Source: Peptoniphilus sp. KCTC 25270
Lineage (GTDB): Bacteria; Bacillota; Clostridia; Tissierellales; Peptoniphilaceae
DNA length: 64,000 nucleotides
Assembly (NCBI RefSeq): GCF_021012875.1
Contig: NZ_JAJMZJ010000002.1
Location: forward strand, 62,001 to 126,000
Direction of reading: 5' to 3'
The notes under the pieces were generated by a model, which was given only the letters and a program-made list of their open reading frames with translations, had not been told where the DNA came from and made no database searches. The position numbers and the translations under genes were made by a program. Positions 56,893 to 64,000 of the stretch are shown one piece after another. How positions within the stretch are numbered: the stretch's first letter is position 1; the number at the start of each line of letters is the position of its first letter.

Positions 56893-56906
56893 TCTATGCC
56901 ACCTCC

Positions 56907-57275
56907 TTAAAGAACTTCTGGAGCCAAGGAGATAATTCTCATAAAGTTTTCTCCTCTTAACTCTCTCGTTACAGGGCCGAAAATACGTGTACCCTGTGGG
57001 TTTTTGTCCTCTTTGATGACGACAGCTGCATTTTCGTCAAATTTTATATAAGAACCATCTGAACGACGGATTCCACTCTTAGAACGAACAATAACTGCTT
57101 TAACTACTGTTCCTTTCTTGACAACGCCACCTGGTGTTGCATTTTTAACTGAGCAAACTACAATATCGCCAATGTTAGCATAACGACGGTTTGTTCCGCC
57201 TAATACTTTAATGACGCCGAGCTCTTTTGCACCGGAGTTGTCTGCAACTTTTAATCTCGTTTCCTGTTGGATCAT
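56907..57275 (-). CDS. rplN: Ribosomal protein L14
   Basis: 122 residues: [39 protein letters not shown] and [16 protein letters not shown]. At the subunit interface near L19. Confidence 0.98.
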   Translation of the reverse strand: MIQQETRLKVADNSGAKELGVIKVLGGTNRRYANIGDIVVCSVKNATPGGVVKKGTVVKAVIVRSKSGIRRSDGSYIKFDENAAVVIKEDKNPQGTRIFGPVTRELRGENFMRIISLAPEVL

Positions 57276-57295
57276 TTCGAGAACCTCCTCTTTGC

Positions 57296-57550
57296 TTACT
57301 TCGCTTTTTCGACGATTTGTACGAGTCTAAATCTCTTGTCTTTAGAAAGTGGGCGTGTTTCCATGGCGCGAATGATATCGCCAATGCCCGCTTCGTTGTT
57401 CTCGTCATGAACCTTAAACTTCTTCGTATTCTTAAATCTCTTCTTGTAGATTGGATGAGTCTTGAAAGTCTCAACAGCGACTACAATGGTCTTATCCATT
57501 TTGTCGCTAACCACACGACCGGAGATTACTTTTCGATTGTTTCTTTCCAT
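57296..57550 (-). CDS. rpsQ: Ribosomal protein S17
   Basis: 84 residues, OB fold: [28 protein letters not shown]-like [18 protein letters not shown] and [14 protein letters not shown]. Confidence 0.98.
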   Translation of the reverse strand: MERNNRKVISGRVVSDKMDKTIVVAVETFKTHPIYKKRFKNTKKFKVHDENNEAGIGDIIRAMETRPLSKDKRFRLVQIVEKAK

Positions 57551-57556
57551 GAGTAA

Positions 57557-57763
57557 TTACGCCTCCTTTTCCACATTGAGCTCGCGCTCTCTTTGGATGG
57601 TCTTAACTCTAGCAATATCTTTCTTAACGCCTTTAATAGAAGACGGATTGTCTAATTGACCAGTAGCAAGTTGAAAGCGGAGGTTGAAAAGCTCATTCTT
57701 CAACTCGTTTACTTTTGTAGCCAGTTCTTCACTGGACATTTGGCGAATGTCTTTAGTTCTCAT
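57557..57763 (-). CDS. rpmC: Ribosomal protein L29
   Basis: 68 residues from ATG 57763 ([14 protein letters not shown]), overlapping the rplP end by 11 bases. In-frame ATGs at 57775 and 57802 would add residues not found in L29. [20 protein letters not shown] is the family signature. It lies at the peptide exit of the 50S subunit. Confidence 0.95.
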   Translation of the reverse strand: MRTKDIRQMSSEELATKVNELKNELFNLRFQLATGQLDNPSSIKGVKKDIARVKTIQRERELNVEKEA

Positions 57764-58193
57764 TCGATTCACCATCACTTTCTTCTTGTTTCTTAACCAC
57801 AAACTTCGTTTTAATTGGTAGTTTCATAGCGGCAAGACGCATAGCTTCTCTTGCTACTTCTTCAGAAACTCCACTCATTTCAAACATAATACGTCCTGGT
57901 TTTACAACTGCTACCCAATATTCAGGAGCCCCTTTACCAGAACCCATACGTGTTTCCGCTGGTTTTTCAGTAACTGGTTTATCTGGGAATACTTTAATCC
58001 AAATGTTACCACCACGACGGATATATCTTGTCATAGCTCGACGAGCTGCCTCGATTTGATTGGAAGTAATCCATGCAGGCTCTAAAGCTTGGATACCGTA
58101 ATCACCATAAGATAATGTATTACCACGGTGAGCCACACCTTTCATTCTGCCACGGTGTTGTCTACGATATTTAACTCTCTTTGGCATCAACAT
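57753..58193 (-). CDS. rplP: Ribosomal protein L16
   Basis: 146 residues: [39 protein letters not shown] and [18 protein letters not shown]. The ATG at 58193 has GGAGG eight bases upstream. Confidence 0.98.
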   Translation of the reverse strand: MLMPKRVKYRRQHRGRMKGVAHRGNTLSYGDYGIQALEPAWITSNQIEAARRAMTRYIRRGGNIWIKVFPDKPVTEKPAETRMGSGKGAPEYWVAVVKPGRIMFEMSGVSEEVAREAMRLAAMKLPIKTKFVVKKQEESDGESNEN

Positions 58194-58213
58194 ATGCGTT
58201 TCCTCCTTCCCTC

Positions 58214-58942
58214 TTAACGGTTGTTTTCTTGACCTTTGCGGTTATCTCTGCGACGATTGTCAGAGCCTCTTCTTTTATTGTCTCTACGATCACGGCGACG
58301 ACCTTCAGGTCTTTGAGGAAGAACTTCGCCTTTGTATAGCCAAACTTTTACCCCTAATTTACCATAAGTAGTATCCGCTTCAGCAAAACCATAATCGATG
58401 TCTGCGCGAAGTGTTTGTAGAGGAATTGTACCTTCACTGTAACCTTCGGTACGAGCCATATCTGCTCCGCCTAGACGACCAGATACTTGTGTACGGATCC
58501 CTTTAACGCCAAGACGCATAATACGTTGGATGGTTTGTTTCATCGCACGACGGAAAGATACACGACGTTCCAATTGTGCTGCAATGTTTTCAGCGATCAA
58601 TTGTGCATCCAAATCAGGATTTTTGATTTCGTCTACGTTTACAACAATGCTTTTGCCAGTTAATTTTTCCAAAGCTTTACGTAAATCTTCAACGCCAGCT
58701 CCGCCACGACCAATAACCATACCTGGTTTTGCTGTGGAGATAGAAACTTTAACCTTGTTGGCAGCTCTCTCGATCTCAATTTTAGAGATTCCAGCTTGAA
58801 ATAAATTTTTCTTAACATATTTACGAATTTTATTGTCTTCTACGAGAAGATCGGCAAAGTCCTTTTTGTTTGCGTACCATTTTGAATCCCATTCTTTAAT
58901 GATCCCAACACGAAGACCATGAGGATTAACTTTTTGACCCAT
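58214..58942 (-). CDS. rpsC: Ribosomal protein S3
   Basis: 242 residues: [22 protein letters not shown] domain [16 protein letters not shown] and the C-domain [19 protein letters not shown]. An Arg/Asp/Asn-rich tail ([19 protein letters not shown]) extends beyond the usual end. It forms part of the mRNA entry channel. Confidence 0.98.
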   Translation of the reverse strand: MGQKVNPHGLRVGIIKEWDSKWYANKKDFADLLVEDNKIRKYVKKNLFQAGISKIEIERAANKVKVSISTAKPGMVIGRGGAGVEDLRKALEKLTGKSIVVNVDEIKNPDLDAQLIAENIAAQLERRVSFRRAMKQTIQRIMRLGVKGIRTQVSGRLGGADMARTEGYSEGTIPLQTLRADIDYGFAEADTTYGKLGVKVWLYKGEVLPQRPEGRRRDRRDNKRRGSDNRRRDNRKGQENNR

Positions 58943-58957
58943 TCTGACTCTCCCCCC

Positions 58958-59293
58958 TTACTCTCTCTCAGCAACAACGACACCGATGTGGCTTGATCTT
59001 TTCAAAATTGGATAAGCCATACCTTTAGCTTTTGGACGGTAACGTTTCATTGTTGGACCATCATTTGCATAAGCTTCAGTGACGATTAAGTTTTCTCTAT
59101 CTAAGTTCAAATTGTTTTCTGCATTGGCTACAGCAGATTGAAGAACTTTTGCTAATTCTCTAGCACCACGTTTTGGTGTGAACTTTAACATGGCCAAAGC
59201 TTCATCTACTTGTTTGCCGCGAATTTCTGCACAGATGAAATTTACTTTCAAAGGAGAAATTCGAACATATTTTGCTATCGCTCTAGCTTCCAT
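58958..59293 (-). CDS. rplV: Ribosomal protein L22
   Basis: 111 residues: [20 protein letters not shown] and the hairpin region [19 protein letters not shown] that lines the exit tunnel; changes here can give macrolide resistance. Confidence 0.98.
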   Translation of the reverse strand: MEARAIAKYVRISPLKVNFICAEIRGKQVDEALAMLKFTPKRGARELAKVLQSAVANAENNLNLDRENLIVTEAYANDGPTMKRYRPKAKGMAYPILKRSSHIGVVVAERE

Positions 59294-59307
59294 TAAGAAT
59301 TGCCTCC

Positions 59308-59589
59308 TTATCTCATCTTGGTAGTTTTTTCACTACCGGCATGACCACGGTATGTTCTTGTTAATACGAACTCACCTAATTTGTGGCCAACCATATCTTC
59401 TGTAATATAAATTGGAACGTGTTTTCTACCATCGTGAACGGCGATTGTGTGTTCAACCATTTCTGGGAAGATAGTGGAACGACGTGACCAAGTCTTAATT
59501 ACTTCTTTCTTGTTTGCTTCGTTTAACGCATCGACCTTTTTAAATAAATGCTCATCTGCGAAAGGCCCTTTCTTTAAGGATCTGGACAT
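59308..59589 (-). CDS. rpsS: Ribosomal protein S19
   Basis: 93 residues: [40 protein letters not shown] and [16 protein letters not shown]. In the head of the 30S subunit. Confidence 0.98.
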   Translation of the reverse strand: MSRSLKKGPFADEHLFKKVDALNEANKKEVIKTWSRRSTIFPEMVEHTIAVHDGRKHVPIYITEDMVGHKLGEFVLTRTYRGHAGSEKTTKMR

Positions 59590-59603
59590 GATTTCCTCCT
59601 CCC

Positions 59604-60434
59604 TTATTTCGTTCTACGACGAACGATGTAACGATCGCTCTTCTTATTTTTCTTACGAGTTTTTAATCCCAATGCAGGTTTACCCCATGGAGTCATTGGA
59701 GATGGACGACCAATTGGTGTACGGCCTTCCCCACCACCATGTGGATGGTCTACAGGGTTCATGGCAGAACCACGTACGTGTGGGCGTTTACCCATGTGTC
59801 TGCTACGTCCAGCTTTACCGATTGTAACCAACTCATGAGCCAAGTTTCCTACTTGACCAATGGTTCCGCGACACTCAACGCTTACCAAACGGAATTCTCC
59901 AGAAGGCAAACGCAATTGAGCCATTTTTCCTTCTTTCGCCATCAATTGAGCTTCTGCCCCAGCAGAACGAGCCAATTGACCCCCTTTGCCAGGAACCATT
60001 TCAATGTTGTGTACCGTTGTACCAACTGGAATCGCTCTTAATGGCAAAGCATTACCTACTTTGATATCGGCTTCTTCACCAGATTCGATCATATCGCCAA
60101 CTTTTAGTCCTTTAGGAGCTAAGATATAGCGTTTTTCACCATCTACATAGTGGATCAAAGCGATGTAAGAAGTACGATTTGGATCGTATTCAATAGCTGC
60201 TACTTTTCCTGGAATACCGTCTTTATTACGTTTGAAGTCGATAATACGGTATTTTTTTGTAGCCCCACCACCACGGTGACGGCTTGTAATGCGACCGTGG
60301 GCATTACGTCCAGCGCTTTTATTGATAGTTACAACAAGAGATTTCTCTGGTGTTGATTTTGTAATTTCTTCAAAACTAGCGACGCTCATGTTTCTACGGC
60401 CAGGAGTCGTCGGTTTGTATCTTTTAATTTCCAC
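59604..60434 (-). CDS. rplB: Ribosomal protein L2
   Basis: 276 residues: [60 protein letters not shown]. Needed for subunit joining and peptidyl transfer. Confidence 0.99.
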   Translation of the reverse strand: MEIKRYKPTTPGRRNMSVASFEEITKSTPEKSLVVTINKSAGRNAHGRITSRHRGGGATKKYRIIDFKRNKDGIPGKVAAIEYDPNRTSYIALIHYVDGEKRYILAPKGLKVGDMIESGEEADIKVGNALPLRAIPVGTTVHNIEMVPGKGGQLARSAGAEAQLMAKEGKMAQLRLPSGEFRLVSVECRGTIGQVGNLAHELVTIGKAGRSRHMGKRPHVRGSAMNPVDHPHGGGEGRTPIGRPSPMTPWGKPALGLKTRKKNKKSDRYIVRRRTK

Positions 60435-60446
60435 TAGATTCCCTCC

Positions 60447-60737
60447 TTATTGCATGTTCTCGAAGAATTCGATAGGTTTGGAATCAGCAGCAAGCTTCAC
60501 AATGGCTTTCTTCCAGTTTGGACGACGTCCACTGTATACGCCTTGGCGCTTCTTCTTACCATTCATATTCATGGTATAAACTTTCTCAACTTTTACAGAA
60601 AAGATGGATTCGATAGCTTTTTTGATCTCTGTTTTGTTTGATCTTTTATCTACTTCGAAAGTATATTTGTTTTCTTCCATATCCATCATAGATTTTTCTG
60701 TAATGATTGGGCGTTTAATAATGTCAAAATTGTTCAT
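60447..60737 (-). CDS. rplW: Ribosomal protein L23
   Basis: 96 residues: [20 protein letters not shown] and [20 protein letters not shown]. At the tunnel exit, a docking site for trigger factor and SRP. The start overlaps the rplD stop by one base. Confidence 0.98.
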   Translation of the reverse strand: MNNFDIIKRPIITEKSMMDMEENKYTFEVDKRSNKTEIKKAIESIFSVKVEKVYTMNMNGKKKRQGVYSGRRPNWKKAIVKLAADSKPIEFFENMQ

Positions 60738-61360
60738 TAGTTGTACACCTCCACTACCTTATCCAAAGCATCCTTGGTTAGGATTAGGGAATCATATTTA
60801 AGAATGTCGTAAACATTCAATGTATCAACTGTAGAAACAGCTACATTTTTAATGTTGCGCGCACTCTTTGTTGCGTTTACATCGCCATCAGCAGTTACAA
60901 ACAACGCTTTGTTTTGTGCTCCCATTGCTTTTAAGTAACCAGCGAATTCTTTTGTTTTTGGTGCGTCCATAACAAAGTTGTCAACAACAATCAATTCTTT
61001 TTCTTGTACTTTAGAAGTTAAGACAGATTTCATTGCTAAACGACGAACTTTCTTAGGAGTTGTGTAAGAGTAATCTCTTGGCTTTGGAGCGAAGACAATT
61101 CCCCCACCTCTCCATTGAGGAGAACGGATAGAACCTTGTCTAGCACGACCAGTACCTTTTTGTCTCCAAGGTTTACGTCCACCACCACGTACTTCAGAAC
61201 GTGTTTTCGCAGATTGTGTACCTTGTCTCTTGTTTGCCAAAATGTTTTTAACAACCAAGTAAACTACATGTTCGTTGATTTCTACATTGAAGATACTATC
61301 GTTCAATTCGATTTCTTCAACTGGATTACCCTCTACGTTAATCATTTGATATTTTGTCAT
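60737..61360 (-). CDS. rplD: Ribosomal protein L4
   Basis: 207 residues: [40 protein letters not shown] (the extended tunnel loop) and a globular domain. L4 is the repressor of the S10 operon in E. coli; whether it acts on the leader seen here is unknown. Confidence 0.98.
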   Translation of the reverse strand: MTKYQMINVEGNPVEEIELNDSIFNVEINEHVVYLVVKNILANKRQGTQSAKTRSEVRGGGRKPWRQKGTGRARQGSIRSPQWRGGGIVFAPKPRDYSYTTPKKVRRLAMKSVLTSKVQEKELIVVDNFVMDAPKTKEFAGYLKAMGAQNKALFVTADGDVNATKSARNIKNVAVSTVDTLNVYDILKYDSLILTKDALDKVVEVYN

Positions 61361-61378
61361 TTCGAGTCCTCCTTATGC

Positions 61379-62011
61379 CTATTTGCCGTTCTTTACAGTA
61401 GAACGAACGCGAACAAGGCCGTTCTTAGGTCCAGGAATGGCACCCTTGATTAACATGAAGTTGTTTTCGCTATCTACGCGTACAATCTCCAAGTTTTGAA
61501 CTGTAACTCGTTCATTACCCATACGACCAGCCATACGATGACCTTTGAATACTTTACCTGGGAAAGAAGCCGCTCCCATACCACCAGGCATTCTGTGGAA
61601 TTTAGAACCGTGAGTTTCACGACCGCGACCAAAGTTGTGGCGTTTGATAATACCAGCAGTACCTTTACCTTTGCTTGTACCAACAACGTCTACTTTTTCT
61701 CCCGCTTCAAAGATATCAACTTTTAGCTCATCGCCAACATTGTAATCGAATCCCTCAGAAACTGGGAATTCACGTAGATATTTTCTATATTCTACGCCGG
61801 CTTTGTCAAAGTGACCTTTCAAAGGCTTGTTTACGCGTTTTTCTTTTACCGCGCCAGCAGCCACTTGAATTGCCTCATAACCGTCAATATCTTTTGTTTT
61901 TCTTTGAACGACTACTTGGGGTTCCACCAAGACAACCGTTACAGGAGTAACTGCACCATCTTCAGCGAAGACTTGCGTCATTCCTACTTTTTTTCCAATT
62001 GCATATTTCAT
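61379..62011 (-). CDS. rplC: Ribosomal protein L3
   Basis: 210 residues: [20 protein letters not shown] and [20 protein letters not shown], the loop that reaches the peptidyl transferase centre. 50 bases after rpsJ. Confidence 0.98.
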   Translation of the reverse strand: MKYAIGKKVGMTQVFAEDGAVTPVTVVLVEPQVVVQRKTKDIDGYEAIQVAAGAVKEKRVNKPLKGHFDKAGVEYRKYLREFPVSEGFDYNVGDELKVDIFEAGEKVDVVGTSKGKGTAGIIKRHNFGRGRETHGSKFHRMPGGMGAASFPGKVFKGHRMAGRMGNERVTVQNLEIVRVDSENNFMLIKGAIPGPKNGLVRVRSTVKNGK

Positions 62012-62061
62012 TTCATACCTCCATTACAGCGGATTGCCATGCAATCATATAGTCCAACGGC

Positions 62062-62379
62062 TTACAATTTAATCTCAATATCTACCCCTGCAGGTAAGTT
62101 GAGCTTCATAAGTGAATCAACAGTCTTTTGATTTGGATTTAAGATATCAATAAGACGTTTGTGTGTTCTTTGTTCAAATTGCTCTCTAGAATCTTTGTGC
62201 TTATGAACAGAACGTAAGATTGTAATAATCTCTTTTTCAGTTGGTAGTGGAACAGGTCCAGAAACTTCTGCACCGCTAGCTTTTGCTGCTTCCACAATTC
62301 GATGAGCACTATTATCCAACAATTCGTGGTCATAGGCTTTCAAACGAATTCTAATTTTTTGTTTTACATTTGTAGACAT
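62062..62379 (-). CDS. rpsJ: Ribosomal protein S10
   Basis: 105 residues: [40 protein letters not shown] and [17 protein letters not shown]. First gene of the super-operon. In transcription it pairs with NusG; here it follows a long, structured leader. SD GGAGGGACTTA precedes the ATG. Confidence 0.98.
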   Translation of the reverse strand: MSTNVKQKIRIRLKAYDHELLDNSAHRIVEAAKASGAEVSGPVPLPTEKEIITILRSVHKHKDSREQFEQRTHKRLIDILNPNQKTVDSLMKLNLPAGVDIEIKL

Positions 62380-62617
62380 TTAAGTCCCTCCTATCGCATT
62401 TTACTCGTTCAGTGAGGGTAGAGCTCCCGAACAACCCATCCGGGTGTTTCGGTGTCCCCTTAAAAAATAAAGGGCACTCTATCGCCCAATTCCAGATCGG
62501 ACATTCTCGACAATAATTCCCTCATCAACAGCTTGCAATACGCTCAAAACTAAGCTAATTCCTTGCTTCGCCGTTTCTCTGAGCCACCTATTGCTTCAAC
62601 GCATGTCATAACCATAC
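62380..62617 (-). promoter_or_regulatory. Long 5' leader of the S10 operon
   Basis: About 235 bases lie between the predicted transcription start and rpsJ. Within them a hairpin GGGC-GATAGAGT-GCCC (62472-62487) followed by TTTATTTTTT (62462-62471) looks like an intrinsic terminator facing rpsJ. A second hairpin with CCGAA...TTCGG arms around CACCCGGATGGGT (about 62427-62453) lies between it and the SD. This suggests transcription attenuation. No known riboswitch was recognised. Confidence 0.55.
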
Positions 62618-62623
62618 CTTGGT

Positions 62624-62652
62624 ATTATAACCAATATTCCTAGGGATAGCAA
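62624..62652 (-). promoter_or_regulatory. S10 super-operon promoter
   Basis: TTGCTA (62647-62652), a 17-base spacer and a perfect TATAAT (62624-62629) on the minus strand, about 245 bases before rpsJ. Confidence 0.8.
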
Positions 62653-62825
62653 GGGTTTTTTTAATTTTTCTTGATTTTCTTTCTTGTTTTTTCCAATTAC
62701 ACCTTTTCATTCCAAAAAAACATGATACAATATCTTAGGAAATTTTTCTTGTTTTTTACGTGAATTACTTAATATATTTACCCAATCCCTGTAAGAATTC
62801 CAAATAAACGAAAAAAATATCCCTA

Positions 62826-62864
62826 TATAATAGAAGAAAAGAAGTTTTCTTCTCTAATTTTTTT
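62826..62864 (+). promoter_or_regulatory. Promoter -10 and leader hairpin of the acyltransferase gene
   Basis: TATAAT at 62826-62831 is followed at once by AGAAGAAAA-GAAG-TTTTCTTCT (62832-62853) and, after CTAA, TTTTTTT. The hairpin may be a weak attenuator in the leader. The -35 is unclear. The stretch 62653-62825 is AT-rich with nothing else recognised. Confidence 0.45.
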
Positions 62865-62897
62865 GCAAAATTTATGAATTTCCACTAGGAGGATGTT

Positions 62898-64000
62898 TTG
62901 AAACAAAAATCTTTACATATAAAATCTTTTACAGGACTAAGAGGGATTGCCCTATGGGCTGTTATGCTCTATCATCTCTTTCCTACAAAAATACAAGGAG
63001 GTTACCTAGGCGTTGTTATCTTCTTTGTTTTAAGCGGATATCTCCTTATGCGTCAATATCTTTTGTTGCCCCATAAAAATCCCTTACAAAAAGTAAAAGA
63101 ACAATACCTAAAACTAATGCCTACTGCTCTTTTTATGATTGCTACGGTCACTTTGTTTACTTTTTTCTTTTATAGAGATAGCCTACCTGACTTAAGATGG
63201 CAAGGAGCTTTTGCTCTTTTGGGTCTCAACAACTGGCAACAAATTTTTCAAGGCCTTTCGTATTTCGATTTACATGGAAGCCTTCGCCCTTTTACCCATC
63301 TTTGGGCCCATTCTGCTGAATTGCAATTTTATCTAATTTGGGCGTTTTTGCTCCTTTTTTCCAAAAATGACCGGAAGAAACTAACTTTTTCTCTCTTTTT
63401 ATTTAGTGGAGTTTCTTTCTTACTCATGATCGGTATGACTCCTTCCCACGAAGATATGACACGGATTTATTATGGAACCGATACTCGGTTTTTCTCCTTT
63501 GGAATCGGCGCTTTAATTGGATCCATTGGAACCGTTGGAAGCTCCAATACATCCCATAAAAACAAGGGGTTCCTCGCTAGTGTTTTGGGAATAATTTTAT
63601 TAGGGGCTTTTCTTTTCCTTAAAGAATCTCCTCTTCTTTACTACGGAGGGATGCTTCTCTTTACTTTGGCAACGTCTCTTCTTTTGATTTATATTTCAAA
63701 GGACGACAACTTTTTTGCCACCTTTTTATCCCATCCTATTTTTACTTTTTTTGGAAAGAGAGCCTACTCGTATTACCTATGGCAATATGCCATTATGTTA
63801 ATTTTTCAAAAACTCTTTTCCCACAGTACGCTCCCCTACGGAATTCAGGTTTTGTTGCAACTGATTCTTCTAGCAATTGTGGCAGAATACAGCTATCGCG
63901 TATGGGAAAAAAGAAAAAGCTACCAATTTCTCCTTCCCGTTCTCTCCCTAATTCTTGCGAGCATTCTTTTCTTCTCTTTCCTTACCCAAGAAGAGAATTC
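62898..64000 (+). CDS. Acyltransferase family 3 (OatA/OafA-like), partial
   Basis: The frame starts with TTG at 62898, five bases after a perfect AGGAGG, and runs off the window (at least 367 codons). The start MKQKSLHIKSFTGLRGIALW with VMLYHLFPTK, GYLGVVIFFVLSGYLL and FTHLWAHSAELQFYLIW are the conserved blocks of membrane acyltransferase family 3, with the catalytic His in LYHLFP. About ten membrane helices are visible. Members O-acetylate peptidoglycan, teichoic or surface sugars; the C-terminal part, where an SGNH domain might follow, is outside the window. Confidence 0.9.
   Translation, partial: MKQKSLHIKSFTGLRGIALWAVMLYHLFPTKIQGGYLGVVIFFVLSGYLLMRQYLLLPHKNPLQKVKEQYLKLMPTALFMIATVTLFTFFFYRDSLPDLRWQGAFALLGLNNWQQIFQGLSYFDLHGSLRPFTHLWAHSAELQFYLIWAFLLLFSKNDRKKLTFSLFLFSGVSFLLMIGMTPSHEDMTRIYYGTDTRFFSFGIGALIGSIGTVGSSNTSHKNKGFLASVLGIILLGAFLFLKESPLLYYGGMLLFTLATSLLLIYISKDDNFFATFLSHPIFTFFGKRAYSYYLWQYAIMLIFQKLFSHSTLPYGIQVLLQLILLAIVAEYSYRVWEKRKSYQFLLPVLSLILASILFFSFLTQEEN

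Noticed and set aside
62380-62617. Known riboswitch in the S10 leader
   Set aside because: No conserved core of a familiar class could be matched; only generic hairpins are supported.

Overview
The window looks like a chromosomal piece of a low-GC, anaerobic Gram-positive bacterium (Bacillota, probably a Tissierellia or Clostridia-type anaerobe such as a Peptoniphilaceae relative). The reasons are AT-rich codon use, the dnaB-rplI-gdpP-yybS block, a zinc-type S14, a very large 2-hydroxyacyl-CoA dehydratase activase-like protein, clostridial 8-cysteine ferredoxin and strong SD sequences. Genus is an inference. No rRNA or tRNA gene was seen.

Region 1 (1-2750) is accessory debris. It holds a small conserved hypothetical gene, a two-repeat relic of a type I-E CRISPR array with a different repeat variant, six copies of a REP-like dispersed element, and a prophage remnant. 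The remnant consists of the C-terminus of a phage head protein carrying an Ntox50-type toxin domain, a small Sm-like probable immunity protein, and a frameshifted stub of a terminase large subunit. Two plus-strand terminators separate this debris from the main CRISPR array.

Region 2 (2748-15650) is a complete type I-E CRISPR-Cas system on the minus strand. The order is cas3, cas8e (cse1), cas11 (cse2), cas7e, cas5e, cas6e, cas1, and a cas2 fused to a DEDDh exonuclease, followed after only 38 bp by an array of 57 repeats and 56 spacers. Degenerate repeats at the far end put the leader at the cas2 side.

Region 3 (15800-31175) is ordinary chromosome: a GT2-GtrA glycosyltransferase, tuf, a DegV protein, glmM, a CCA-adding enzyme, a plus-strand cassette (iron-sulfur aldo/keto reductase, lipoprotein, copper-amine-oxidase-like stalk protein), a GNAT acetyltransferase, and an antimicrobial-peptide resistance module. 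That module comprises response regulator, histidine kinase, BceAB-type ABC transporter and an S41 protease closely resembling nisin-resistance protein NSR.

Region 4 (31180-39725) holds anaerobic and metal functions: the giant dehydratase activase, a YitT transporter, ferredoxin, and an feoA-feoB-small Cys-rich membrane protein operon with palindromic operator-like sites.

Region 5 (39869-48545) is housekeeping: uppP, dnaB-rplI-gdpP-DUF2232, rpsR-ssb-rpsF with a candidate S6:S18 leader, an EamA transporter and a small membrane protein.

Region 6 (48546-62655) is the S10-spc-alpha ribosomal super-operon from rpsJ to rplQ, with a clear promoter and a 5' leader containing a terminator-like hairpin. 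rpsD and map are missing from their common places. The window ends inside an acyltransferase-3 gene on the plus strand.

The most unusual material is the toxin/immunity and terminase debris beside a CRISPR array, the structurally conserved REP-like elements, the relic array, and the regulatory palindromes at feo. The CRISPR system itself is a known architecture.
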